Shown: positions 1-12,272, counted from the first letter of the stretch. The stretch: DNA of 64,000 bases from Neurospora tetraspora (GCF_033439725.1 NW_026944389.1:3038001-3102000); one strand, 5' to 3'. The notes: a model not told the origin generated them from the letters alone. Numbers and translations are program-made.

Positions 1-77
1 TACGCCATATTGCAACTCCCGACCATCAAAATCACCCATCACCATCACTCATACGCCCGCTCAACGACATCTCCACC

Positions 78-3000
78 ATGGGCTTCCTGCGTGATAAGCT
101 CAAGCAGACGCTTGAGGAGGTTACAGCAGGTGTAGAGGGTCTGCTCCATCATGACGATAACGCCAACACTGCCGCCAACGCTCAGTCTCAGCAAGCCGGA
201 GACGATGAAGTCCCCGAGACTTCCTATCCTTACCAATATGGAGCCAACCGCTTCGGATCCTTCGCACCTGAATCTTCAGGCGATGTGAAGTGGTACGTCG
301 ATGGAGCCTCCTATTTCTGGGCCGTCTCCATCGCTCTCGAGCGTAAGCAACAGCTGTTTTGCCATATTGGCCATTCACCCGCTAATCACTATCACAGAGG
401 CCAAGGAGAGCATCTACATCCTTGATTGGTGGTTGAGGTATGCCTTTATCATTCCCTTGCAAGTTGAACCTTTTGATTAATAAATGGACAGTCCTGAGTT
501 GTATCTGCGCCGCCCCCCTGCAAAGAATGAGCAGTACCGGCTTGACCGGATGCTGCGCAACGCTGCGGAGCGCGGTGTAAAGGTCAATATCATTGTTTAC
601 AAGGAGGTCGAACAGGCTTTGACTCGTAAGTCCTAAAAGATCGGTTCTTGATGCACTTCCAGGGCTAACAAACATCACCACAGTCAATTCTCAGGTATGA
701 TATTGCATCGACAAAGTTGCAAGACCAAAAACTAACCATGAGCAAATTCTAGCACACGAGGAAAGCTTTGGAAAGTCTCCACAAGAACATCCAGGTCTTC
801 AGACATCCTGATCACATCCCAAGAGGCAGAGATGTCCTTGCCGATCTCCGGTCCAAAATGCAGATGGGCACATTCAGCTTGGCTAAGCTCCCGGGGGATA
901 CCCTGGCCGCCTTGTACGGAACCAAGGATGACGTTACCTTGTTCTGGGCTCATCATGAGAAGCTCTGCGTTGTCGATAGGAAGCTCGCATTCATGGGAGG
1001 CTTGGATATGTGTAGGTCTTTCTTTGACGCTGTTTACCAATGAAATATGCTAACAGTCGGACAGGCTTTGGAAGATGGGACACGAACAGTCACCCAATCG
1101 CCGATGCTCATCCCAGCAACCTTGACGACATCATTTTCCCCGGTCAGGACTTCAACAACGCTCGTGTCTACGACTTCGAGGATGTGGCCAACTGGGAGAA
1201 CAACAAGCGTGAGTTTAACAGAGCTGATACTGAAAGTATTCGGACTAACATGACACAGTCGACCGTACCAAGAGCTCCAGAATGGGCTGGTCTGACATCA
1301 GCATCAGTCTGCAAGGCCACATTGTTGATAACCTAGTTGATCACTTCATTGACCGCTGGTTAGTCTAAGCCTATCTTTCAATGCCGATGATCTTGCTAAC
1401 GAGTCACAGGGCCTTCATCTGGAACGAAAAGTACAAGGAGAAGGACCCCGGTAAGTACGCCCTTATCAGTGCGAACGCTCCTCAGCAAGAGCAAAGCCGC
1501 GATCGCGGATACGGAGAGAGCCGTGATCGTGGATATGGAGACAACCCTCCCTACCCTGATTTCGGTGAATTCGAAACCCCTTTCCATTTGCGCCAGCATG
1601 CCCGCCGTTTCTTAGGAGACGACGACGACGAGGACCATGACGATCGCATGCGCTCGAGCGAGCATCCGAGACGTAGCATGAAGGTTCAAGTAGTGCGAAG
1701 GTATTTTGACTCCTTCTCTCTCTTTGATATTCTGTAGCGCCTGACAAGAATAGTTGCTCCCAATGGTCGGCTGGTCATGACACGGAAGCCTCCATCGCCG
1801 AAGCCTACATCGAGATCATCACGAACGCCAAGCACTTCATCTACATTGAGAACCAGGTAAGTCAGATAGTACACTCGTTCACTCTCCTAGTACTGACGTA
1901 TAGCAGTTCTTCATCACCGCTACGTCCGACGCTCAAAAGCCCGTTGGCAATAAGATCGGCAAGGCCATCGTCGACCGTATCATTCGGGCCCACCGCGCGG
2001 GCGAGAAGTTTGTTATCTTTGTCATGATGCCCGCTGTCCCCGCTTTCGCTGGCGATCTCAAGTCTGACGGCGCCCTCGGCACTCGTGCGATCATGGAGTT
2101 CCAGTACTTCAGCATCAACAGAGGCGGCAACAGTATTATGGAGTGTCTGTTAAGGGAGGGCATTGAGAACCCAGCGGACTACATCCGATTCTACAACTTG
2201 CGCAACTACGACCGCATCAACACTAGTGCTGCTATGGCTCAGGCAGCAAAGGATGCCGGAGTCAGCTACGAGGAAGCCCGTCGGGATTACGACGACAAGT
2301 TCGAACGTGCCATTGATGATGACCGGAACCAATATGAGAGCAGCCGCGATCCGTATGAGAGCAACAGGGGCGCATACGAGGGTGGGAAGGGTTACGAGGG
2401 CGAAAGGGGCTACGGTGGTGAACGGGGCTACGGTGGTGAAAGCGGCTACGAAGGCGGCAGAGGCGGTTATGAGGGTGGCAGAGGTGGATATGAAAGGGGC
2501 TACGATGACGGCAGACCCGAGCGCGACGAGTACCATTCCGGCGGATATGGCGATCGCTATGATGGTGGCCGTGGTGATGACCAGTACGGCCGCAGGCAGA
2601 GCGGCTACGGAGGTGGACACCGCGACGAGGACTACCGCCAGAGCAGCAGCAGACCCGGCAGTCGCTACGAAGGCGGCGGTTACGAAGGTGGAAGCCAAGG
2701 GGGCGGACGCCAGCACAGCCAATACGAGCGCTACCAAGAAGCCGCCAGCAAGATCACCGACAGCACCTGGGACACCATCTCCTCCTGCTACATGCTAAAC
2801 GGGCCCGACCTGCACAGCGTTCCCTGGAACGGTTCCCCGGAATCCGAGATCAACGCCTTCGTCTGCGAAGAGCTCTACATCCACTCCAAGGTTCTCATCG
2901 CCGACGACCGCGTCGTCATCTGCGGGTCTGCCAACCTCAACGACCGCTCGCAGATGGGCGACCACGACTCGGAGATCGCCGTCATCATCCAGGACAAGAA

Positions 3001-3577
3001 CCGCGTCGAATCCTCCATGGACGGCCAACCCTACCGCGCCTCCGCCTTCGCCGCTTCGCTGCGTCGCTACCTCTTCCGCAAGCACCTCGGTCTCCTGCCC
3101 GACCAGCGCTGGGACGCCGCCAACAACAACTGGACCCCCGTCAACCAGCACGCCGTCAACGAGTACGACTGGGGCTCGGACGCCGATCGGCTCGTCGAGG
3201 ATCCGCTTGCCGACGACTTTTTGGCGCTCTGGTACAAAACGGCGAAGGCTAACACCAAGATCTTCCGCAAGGTGTTCCATGCCGTCCCCGACGACACGGT
3301 GCGCACGTGGGATGACTATGACAAGTTCTTTAGCGAGAAGTTCGTGATGCCGGGCACGGAGGCTAAGCCGGCTGAGGAGGGGTACAAGAAGGGTAAGGTT
3401 GACTACGGGCATGTCGTAAAGGATGAGTTCCCTGGTGGCGTGGAGGAGGTGAAGGAGTGGCTGGGTAGGGTCCGCGGTACGGTGGTGGAGATGCCGTTGA
3501 ACTTTTTGATTGATGTGGATGATTTGGCTAAGGAGGGGTTGTCGTTTAACGAACTGACGAGCAAGCTTTATACCTAA
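78..3577 (+). CDS. Phospholipase D, HKD family, ten exons
   Basis: Hydrolyses phosphatidylcholine-type lipids to phosphatidic acid. Exons read as 78-342, 398-437, 492-625, 684-694, 753-1011, 1065-1208, 1259-1358, 1410-1700, 1754-1856 and 1907-3577, giving 1005 residues. Both catalytic HxKxxxxD motifs are present: H218/K220/D225 (HEKLCVVD) and H775/K777/D782 (HSKVLIADD), so it should be active. Family landmarks recovered across splices include ILDWWLSPELYLRRP, GGLDMCFGRWDTN, VVRSCSQWSAG and FIYIENQFFITAT. The start ATG has a good context (CCACCATGG). A Gly/Tyr/Arg/Glu-rich tract (about 2330-2720) lies between the two HKD halves, and a shorter acidic RDRGYG-type segment lies in exon 8. No N-terminal PX/PH domain precedes the catalytic part. 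Exon 4 is only 11 nt. Family call is firm; exon 8 could be longer or shorter if an unseen intron lies in its low-complexity part. Confidence 0.93.
684..694 (+). other. 11-nt microexon of phospholipase D
   Basis: Lies between introns 626-683 and 695-752. Both introns carry a CTAAC branch-site match (in GGGCTAACAAAC and AACTAACCATG) and AG acceptors. The 11 nt complete a split codon and encode L-N-S-Q, restoring the family segment ALT-L-N-S-x-H-T; skipping it shifts the frame. Confidence 0.8.
2371..2725 (+). repeat. Gly/Tyr-rich degenerate coding repeat in phospholipase D
   Basis: Imperfect tandem units such as GGYEGGRGGYE, GERGYGG and DEYHSGGYG are encoded within the last exon. The tract is rich in G, Y, R, E and D, with no bulky aliphatic residues, and looks intrinsically disordered. 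It separates the first catalytic half and its downstream core from the second HKD motif. Confidence 0.8.
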
Positions 3578-5415
3578 GATGTGATGATGACTGGGAGATG
3601 GCCCTTGGACACATGGGGCATGAGGATGCGGGTGAAGGAGAAAGAAAACGGATGAATGATGACGAGGTAGAAATTCTTGAGCTTGAATAATATGTCAGTG
3701 CAATGGTTTACATACAACAGCCGAATTGTAAATGAAGTGCAAGTGCCTGGTTTCATTGAGCGCCATACGACATGATACACGATATATCTCGATGACGATA
3801 TGTATACCTAAAGGTAGCTAGGAGAGCTTCAAACACCGTCGTCAACTCCAAAACTACAATACATATTAAGAGTCCAGTATCTGTATATCATCTCTACAGT
3901 CACCAAACTATTACGACAACTTAACATTGTTACTCTCTTTCCGGGTTGAGTTGAGAAGAGCAATAGTAAAATTAGTAACGCCGTGTAAGGAAGGGATCGT
4001 AAATCTCCCGTCTTCGATGACCTGAGACAGGGGGTATTTCAATTATATTCATTAAATAAGCATGTCGGGAGCAAAAAAACATAAATAAATGGATCGCCAC
4101 GGACGTCAGTCACTCAAAGTAGAGAAAATGAAAGCTGACGAAGGAAAAAAAAAAGGGGGGGGGAAACCAAAAGCAAAAAGCTCAGCTGCCCAAGCCTCCA
4201 TGGACTTGAACTCGAGGCCAGCTATGCGCATACCTCTACCTACCTACGAAAACAACCACGACCACGCGTTTTCTGGCTACCAGCACGGGCACCTACCCAT
4301 CACGTAAGCTACTGGGAGTCCATTGTTGGAAGGTACAAACTTGGGGGCTTATATGCTCTGGTTCCAGTTCCATTCAGTGAAGGTCCCGTCCTGCCGATGG
4401 AAGTCTCGGGTCCTACATAGAATAGTGGAAATGCAGATGTGGAAGGAAAGAGCTGGGTGGGAAACATCCCGTCAGATAAATGAATGACGTGGAAGGAGCG
4501 AGGCAAAGCAGTGACGATCCATGACTGTAAATGAACTTACTGCAAGTACCACACAACAGTTTGGTGCCTTCTATTGCGAAGAACATGATGACTGTTCCAA
4601 AGTAAGTAGGTACCTACCTTAAGGTACGCAATGCACCTGCTTTTCAAAACAAATACCTAACAAGGAAAGAGTGAGGAAGGCATATAGTCCACTCCACTGA
4701 ACCTCTCCTCTACGTCCTGTTGTAGACCAGCGGGTAATATCGTCTTGGGACCTGGACTCACATCTATCTGCGAAGTTGAGACGTGGGCAGTTAGCTGTCA
4801 CGAGACAGATGACTGTCAATATTCAGGGCGAAGGAGACCGTGGGTAATGTTATAGTCACTGTTATCGTATCTCGAAGTTGAATTGGAATTGTCTGAAATC
4901 AAGGCGTCCATTCTATGTTCCTTCTAACCATCTATGACATGTACATTGACATCCGTTACCATCCCAAGCACTAGTTCAGCGTCTCCATTAGTTGCGGACT
5001 CAACCCATTCCAGGTATGATTTGTCCATGTTGAAAAGCAATAAAAGCAGTGGACGCTCACTCACTCACTGGTGTAGAAGCACACCATGACCCGTACCTAA
5101 AACGCCATGCCGTTCCCTTTTTATGTAGCCGTGGTCGTTAGTAAATCCTTTCCTTCCTTCTTTACCTGCCTTTCCTCCATGATGGGTATTTTGTTCCGCC
5201 TGTTTCCATATTGCACCTTATTACCATTCCCCCTTATAAATTCTACCCAAACTTTTATTCCCTCGGGACGAGGGAATTTAGGAGTATAAGATCTTTCCCC
5301 CCCCTCTTCCCTCCCCTAATTTCCTTCCCTTTCTCCCCTTCTCCCTTCGGCACCACCGTCGCACCCTCCGCCGCTATAGACCCCAACGATAAGAATAATG
5401 CATGGCCTTTGACCG
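3578..5415. other. Intergenic, convergent 3' ends
   Basis: Holds the 3' flanks of the phospholipase D (+) and MFS transporter (-) genes. I see no convincing coding region. Notable composition: an A10/G9 block at about 4145-4163, a GTAGGTACCTACCTTAAGGTAC block near 4606-4626, and a strong pyrimidine tract at about 5287-5360. Confidence 0.6.
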
Positions 5416-7192
5416 TTAGGCCGCCTCCGCAGCAGGAGTAACTTCTCCATCGCTGTCGGAGTGTTGGCTCAGGCCGTCTTCGGGCAGCGAATCCCTCGAC
5501 CTATTTCTCTTAACCTGGAAGCACTGGATCGCTCCGATGATGGCAACAAATGTGCTTCCGTACCAGGCCAATGCAGTGCAGTCCATCTTCCTTCCCACCG
5601 AATACAAATATCCGGCCACTGGTGGGGCTACCATGCGGCATGCTGCACCTGCACTGGCAGCGAGCCCGTTCACCTTGCCCAGAACAGAAGAACTGGGGGT
5701 GGCCTCCTTGATAAGAATCAGGAGCAGAGGGTAAAGGAGGATGGAGAAGAAGTTGCGAACCGCGAGACAGAGGTAGATGGCCGGGTATAGGAACCTCTCG
5801 GGAACAAAAAGCAGCGAGGGCATGATAAAGTAGACGATAGGGTGGAATACCGTGATAAGGATGAAAAGCCTGTAAACTCCGACCCTCTCGGCCATCAAAG
5901 GGAAGACGACGGCTTGCATAAAAAGGGCAATGACACCCTGAACAGCCATGACCATGCCGACTGACTGAAGAGAGAGTCCCAGGCCTCCAGGCGAGTAGAA
6001 GGGGCTCAGAACCTTGAAGATACCGAACGGGTGGTTGGTAGGGACCTTATCGTCCTCGAAGAAGATGGGAAGAAGGTGATCGAATGTCATCGAGTGATAC
6101 GTGAAGATCGACAGGGAAACGATGACTGCCATGATTCTCTTGGAGAAAACATTATAGCTCGGCTGCTTCCCGATAGTCTTCGGCGCGGGGGTGGTATTCT
6201 TAATATCCCGAGCCCGCATGGTACCATAGTTTTCGTCGCGAAGGTCAACAGCGGGGCGCTTCATCGCATCGGAGGTCTCGATCAAGGGCGTGTTCTCGGA
6301 AAGGAACGTATCGTCGGGAAGCAGAACGCGGGGTTGCATATCGGGATGTGTCTCCTCGAGGAGAAAATAACCAAGCACGATGCTCATAAGAAGCATGCCG
6401 GCGCAGATAAGGTTGGGCAATAGGTACGGGAATCGGTCGAATAGGGAGCCCTTGGGGAACATGTTTGGGAAGGATTCGTGGGGGTCAGCAAAGGTACCGC
6501 CAATAGCGGGACCAATGATGGTGCCGATGCTCCAAACAAAAGGCACTGTTTCACATGTCAGCAACACCGCAAACTAAACCAGGCCGGGTATAATTCTTCG
6601 TTGACGACGTACTGATGGAATATGCCTTGGCTATATTTGTTCCGTTAGCAAAGATCTTGAAAACTTGGAGATGGCGGGCAAGACATACGCTCATGCTCTG
6701 GCTTTGTGACGAGCTCACCAACCATGGTCTGAATAACACCGATATTGCCGTTCAAAAGCCCGCCGATGGCACGGCCAAGCACAGCGACCCAGATGTTGGT
6801 CGCGAATCCAACCATGATCATGCTGAACATGGTGCCGACACATCCTAGAAGCAAGACGGGTTTCCGGCCAACTCTGTCGGACAGACCTCCCCAGTACATG
6901 CCCATCGAGGCCTCGGCCAGGGCAAAGGACGAGATGAGGAGGCCGGCGTAGAACGAGGCGTCATCTTCGTTTCCGATTTGTAGTCGCTTGATGAAAGCCC
7001 AGGCGTAGGGGAAGATGGAGGTAAGTGCGATCGGTTCGGCGAGACGGACGATTGCTGAAGGGAATCCGAGGTCAGCTTGCTGGACTGGCACAGCAGACAG
7101 TGAGTTTCGGACCTAGATGGCTTACCAAGGAGGAATAGCTGGACGGCTGGGAACTTGTCCGGGTCGCGGTGGCTTGTACTTGTTAGGCTCAT
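5416..7192 (-). CDS. Major facilitator superfamily transporter
   Basis: Integral membrane transporter of the fungal MFS group that resembles yeast YCR023C and plant ZIF-like carriers; substrate cannot be read from sequence. Exons on the minus strand: 7192-7126, 7054-6689, 6630-6613 and 6545-5416, giving 526 residues. Landmarks: AIVRLAEPIALTS in the first membrane segment, the MFS motif A GGLSDRVGRKPVLLLG, AKAYSIMPFVWSIG-like segment formed across the microexon, and GPAIGGTFADP. A central hydrophilic loop (EETHPDMQPR to about SKRIM) separates the two six-helix halves, and an acidic tail follows the last helix. The start at 7192 was chosen as the only ATG in frame with the RDPDKFPAVQLFLL segment that leads into helix 1; an additional 5' exon cannot be excluded. 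Convergent with the phospholipase D gene. Confidence 0.88.
6613..6630 (-). other. 18-nt microexon of the MFS transporter
   Basis: Bounded by intron 6631-6688 (branch GCTAAC, acceptor ATAG) and intron 6546-6612 (branch GCTGAC, acceptor ACAG). It encodes PKAYSI and joins VTKPEHE to MPFVWSIG, recreating the family's RAYS-MPFVWSIG segment. It is in frame, so skipping would delete six residues without a frameshift. Confidence 0.8.
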
Positions 7193-10100
7193 TGCTTCAC
7201 AGAAAGAGTGAGGTCTTACGACTGTCCAATACCTCCTCGAGGAAGAAGTAGTGCCAGGTGCAAGGAGCAAGGAAGATGGAGACGGTTTTGTTTTCAACAG
7301 GACTCGGAGAAGGATGGAAGCTGGAGAGTGATGGCAGGGCAATGGAGTGTGGAAAGCAGACACGTTAGGAACCGAACACAAACGGGAGAGGTCGAGATGG
7401 GAGTTAGAACAAGTTTAGGAATTATAACCAGTATAGAAAATATTTCGTCGAGACACCGCATGTACACGTTGAGGTATGAGTGGATGGCACCAGGCACCAC
7501 GAGGTGAGAAGGAACTGACGAACGAGGGAAAAAAAAAATTATAGACTCGGCCTGGCTCGCAGGGAAGTCCCGAACCGCACCCGTTCACTCAATGGACGGT
7601 TTAGGCGCACGCCATGCGTTGCGCATTGATATCAGATGAAGGCGGGAATGGGAAAGTTTGGAAAGATACGGAAACCATAGAAAAGAAGAGGGTCCTTCTG
7701 GCCAATCCGCTTGCGAGTGCTTCCAGAACCGGCCAAGGTTCCAGGGCCGGGGGCCGTTCTCAGGGTTCGCGTTCCGGCTGCATTCCAACGGCATGGTTCC
7801 TGTCACCAGAAACCAGAGACGTACCGTGACAGTACCGTACATAGCAGTCTGCCCGACACATCGCCGTGCCAATGGCATCCTGTCATCCTGTTTCCGAGCC
7901 ACTTGCTTCTTGATAAGTGACGGGAGCCGGTTACAGCGCGAATCCCTTCTGAGAAACAACATATCTTTGAACATGTGTTGGGCGATGGAGGACGGCAGCA
8001 TGTAGACGCAGTGACACAAAGTGGCCGAGGGACGCCGTGCTCGATAAACGGCCGATAACAGGCTGATAAGAGGTCGAGTATGGCTGTCTGGAGGTGAGCC
8101 ACGCACAACCACGGAAGCTGGAAGGGTTCCCCGGCACATCGCGGCGCATCGAGGCGCATCTGGAGGTTAACTCTGTCCGACTCAGATCCTCTCAACAGTT
8201 CGTCTTCCATCCGGCTTCTTTTCCAGTCCAGTGCAACGCAACACCGTCAAAATCGAGACGTTGGTTGCTCGCCTGATCGGTAGCTCGGTCCGTCCGTACC
8301 AGAATGCCCCAGGCCATGATGATCATGAAAAGGACACGAAAACTTTGAATTTCTGCCACTGCCACTGGCACTGACAACGCTGGGGGAAATGAGCTTGGAT
8401 TGGCACATTGGGGTGTTCCTTCTGCGTTTGCTGCTCGAGAATTGAAGGATGCTGGGACGCATCATGCAAGAGCGCATGATGGGCAGGGGTGGCAATGCAG
8501 CTGCAGCCAATCATCTGTGCGCGAGACTTACAAGAAATCATAAGTGGAGTTGCTGCGGTGCCCACTTGATTGGTCCAGATCGTCGATTTCATGGATTGTT
8601 CGCATTGGTTGGGCCACGATAACCTCTAACGTCGTCCCTCGCTTTCTTTCTCGTCACTACCAGTCTTGCTTTCCTTGCTCCTCCTCCTCTAGCAGAAAGA
8701 CCAAGGCATCTCGCTGCTCCTGCCTCTCTCCCGATATTTACACTTTCTCTCGGTTTTCGGCATAGAGAAGGCGCCAAAGAGGCGTGTAGATGGTCAACAA
8801 AAAGTCTTATCTGCCGCCCAGTCGCCCGTCCTTCAACCAGGCACTCTTTGAGTCCATTACGTCAACCGTGCTCAAACCTATGGGCTGTGCGGCTTCTGGA
8901 TAGCGGAAGTGCCAACGCCGAAGATTGTTCCAGCCTTTCACAGGGCGTCTAGCGGTGAGACCAGACGCAACAATGGAAAGTGCTGGTTGATCTCTGGACC
9001 CTTGACAGTTACACGCACATGATAATCATATGCGCATCGTGGCCGACACCGGAAAAGCATTCTTGAGGCTCTCGCCCCTCCCGTGTCGTTTACCTTGGCT
9101 TCAGTTGAAACATACAACCCGGGCCTATGATGACGATCCAGCACGGCACTGTGTTTCATTCGAGCAAATTCACCGGGCACCTATTTCACCATATCTCCGG
9201 CTCACTTCAACATCCCAGTTTCATTTCTTTCTCCGAGTCTGCTCATCTAGTCCATCATGACCTCAGGTGCTTTCACTATCAAATCGCCAGACTTTGTTTT
9301 ACCTCTATCGTCTCGCAGAACAAGGAACGACAACTCATCCGATACACTGCGACTTATCAATGTCCCAAGAGGTTCAATAAAGATCGAGAAGCTTATCATG
9401 TTGCATACCTGCAGTCCCCTTTTCACTGGCATGGTAGCACTCGGCCTTTTCGACCACTTCATATAGTATAGGTAGTGCTGCCGCCTGCAGAGTCGGGTTT
9501 GGCTGCTGCAATGCACCTTGATGCGGCTTGCATGTTCCCGGACCCTCCAGGGCGATGTCACTTTGCAAATATACCCGGGCACCCGCCCGGGCCTGTTCTC
9601 GGAGTTAGCTAGCTCATCGATATCCTGTTCTCTTTTCTTCTGACCCTTGTTCATCAACTGAAGATGCAACCACGGATGGATGAAAGCTCATCCCATTCCG
9701 TCTTCTACTACTACCTCCAAGAATACATTGAGTAATTACGAGATACCTATACGACATCCTCTCAATTCTATTCACACAATCAATCCTCCTGCAAGGCCCG
9801 ACTGCCTTGCTGTACGAAAGGGGCACCAACTGGTTACGTCAACTATAACAGGTATAGTTCGTGAGCTACCCGGAAGTGAGGTATCACTATTTGGATTTTT
9901 GTTATCATTTCTATCGGAATACTCCCAAAAGGTCTTAGCCATCATCTTGTCCCGAGGTTATCACGGTTTCTCCATCAAGTCGACCCGTACCCACCCTGTC
10001 TTCCCATCCAGCCCTTCATGCAAGCACATCTTTGTCTCCCCCTACCGCATATGCATCAAGACTCGATAGCTTGGGGATGAGGGCACTAGCTTGACGCCAT

Positions 10101-12180
10101 CTTGAGAAAGCACTACGTACTCGAACGGCCGCTAACGTAGGAATACCTAGGCACCGTTCCTTTCGTCTGCCTTATGGGGAATCAAGCAAGACAAAACGTT
10201 ATCCCGGGGGCGCGTCCCTTGAACTGGACTTCGATCAATTTTTGTGTCTGAGACCAAGTCGCATCCGATATCGCAAACATATTGAATTTACAGCCTTTTG
10301 GAGGCCATATCATAGTGGGATATACTTGTCTTTGCCCTATCAATATTTCCGCGTCCCTTTTCGCCTCCTGTTATGGCGAAACCTTCAAACATTGGGATAT
10401 TCATGTATACTTACACCCCTCGAATCGGTTAATCACCTTATCAGAAGCGCCTCCCAGTCCGAAGCCTCAGCCACAGGGTGCAATGACACCAGCGAGCGTG
10501 AGGAATTTCGCCGCCTTACACAGCAGAAAGATCGAGCTAGGGTATCAACCGCCGGATTGCCCGTTGCGGATTGACCGTTGCGGGTTGCGCCCCTATCTCT
10601 CTCTGGCGCCCCCTCGCAAGCATGGAACGGCCGGGCGAACTATTTTATTGCCGAGATATCACATGCATGCAGCCCTGTGGCAGACACGGATACTGACGTA
10701 CCTGGTCATATCGGTGTTCGATGGTTTTGCAGTGTTCCATGCAAGAAGCCGGAAGCAACTGTTCTCCGAGCTAGACTAGGGCTTCGGGCCGCTGTGGGAG
10801 GGGACAAGTACCATATCTGTCATCCCGAGAAGGCAAAAAACAGTTCGCTACGACATCAGTCAGCTCAGCCAAGCCTACCTCCTTCCCTTTCTGATGAGAC
10901 TACCATGCGCTGGACGAAAAGATGTCTTCAAGCGAGACTGATAAGGGTAGCATACCCGGAATTGAAGCGTTTCTCCCATTCATCCTCAAATCCGCGTTCT
11001 TGAAGTCGACCAGAGGAGCTATCTCGGAAGAGGCCCAGTGTCTACAACTTTCTTCTAGGCTCTTAGGCTCTTTTGGAACAATCCACATGCAAACCGATGA
11101 GGTTGACGGCGAGCCTGAGACAAACAAATCAAACAAATCCGATCATCATCTTGTTGATATCTGATCATCAACCCAAATAACAACACAAGGCCGCTCAACG
11201 ACGTGGCTATGGCTACTTCGACAACATTGACAGCACAATGAATGCCTTGAGGACAAGGACACAAAAAGAAAAGAACCAGCAGGCCAGTCGCCAGCACAAA
11301 AAACGGGACGCGTCGGAAACGGGTGTTGCGTCAAAGAAGGAAACTGTACGGCGCAAACAACGTGAACAGATCATCACTCATGACTGTTCTTGTCTCATCG
11401 TCTGATCTTCTCTCAACGGATGAATCACTTGTCCGGAAGGCAGGTGAAAGGTGATACCTCTATCACTCTGTGGATAGGAATGTATTTTAGGAAGAGGACT
11501 CTCGGGGGGGTGTCATGGAAGTGCAAAGTTCGCAACATGCCGCTGCATGAAACCGGGATGAGATGGTTTGATCTTAATTTCTTTTGCGGTTCTATCTTTC
11601 ACACTGGACAGACAAGATCACAGGTTTGAAGTCCTTGATCACACCAAGCGGCGCAGTCATTGAATACGTCAGAAGCATTACATGCCCGACGTAGCTGACC
11701 ACTGGGGCGTTAGTCCTTGCAGCTTTATACACACTTCTTTTCCTCTCGATCACCGTTTTATGTTTGTTCATGCGCTTCGGGGACAGCCGAGAGAGTCACA
11801 GGTAGTACAAGAGTTTGAAACACTTGGATATCTATAACGCGGTATACACTTCAGTATTAACTGTTAGGTATTCAAATGCCCACTAGCATTTCACTGACAG
11901 CTGCCATCCATGTGTCCTTAAAAGTCGACCATGGAATGTTCTTACTACTTTTTCCTTTCTGTGGTAGACTTGCCACCAGATTCAGGTCTATAATAGAAGT
12001 GCGTGGCCATGAATCAGCCAAATACAAGAACAATATTTCTCAGCCCCTCTTTACTCGTTTTCCCAGTTCTATGAAGTTCCCATGGTAGACAAGGCATCAT
12101 CTGAAAAGTGTGTCAAATAGCGCAGTTTGAAGACCAGGTTGATAAAGGTTTGCTTCTCAACCTGATTTCAACAATAACAC
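7193..12180. other. Long gene-poor spacer
   Basis: About 5 kb between the MFS transporter (-) and tRNA-Val. Open frames in both directions are short, lack recognisable domains and do not join sensibly through splice sites. It contains an A-run at about 7531-7539, a CCCGGGCACCCGCCCGGG palindrome-like block at about 9571-9588, and a 14-bp tandem duplication at 10555-10582. It must hold the MFS promoter; the rest has no function I can assign. Confidence 0.6.
10555..10582. repeat. Two-copy 14-bp tandem repeat
   Basis: GATTGCCCGTTGCG is followed directly by GATTGACCGTTGCG (one mismatch) and by a partial third copy GGTTGCG. It lies in non-coding DNA. Confidence 0.85.
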
Positions 12181-12254
12181 GGTCCGATGGTGTAGTTGGT
12201 TATCACGTCAGTCTAACACACTGAAGGTCCTGAGATCGAGCCTCAGTCGGATCA
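12181..12254 (+). tRNA. tRNA-Val (anticodon AAC)
   Basis: A 74-nt cloverleaf without an intron. Acceptor GGTCCGA pairs with TCGGATC (one G-T pair), discriminator A. The anticodon stem TCAGT/ACTGA closes the loop CTAACAC, giving anticodon AAC at its centre. The T stem CTGAG/CTCAG closes a 7-nt loop ATCGAGC, which has A rather than T at position 54. The A box TGGTGTAGTTGG is canonical (12188-12199). No 3' CCA is encoded, as expected for a nuclear gene. A T6 run follows. Confidence 0.95.
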
Positions 12255-12266
12255 AAATAAAAATTC

Positions 12267-12272
12267 TTTTTT
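12267..12272 (+). terminator. RNA polymerase III terminator
   Basis: A run of six T residues 13 nt after the tRNA-Val 3' end, the usual Pol III stop signal. Confidence 0.85.

Noticed and set aside
2150-2737. Minus-strand frame opposite the Gly/Tyr tract of phospholipase D
   Set aside because: A compositional shadow of the repeat; its Val/Ala/Thr-rich peptide comes from reading the repeat in reverse.
9571-9588. CCCGGGCACCCGCCCGGG as an intrinsic terminator or origin
   Set aside because: Short GC palindrome without context; expected now and then in such GC content.
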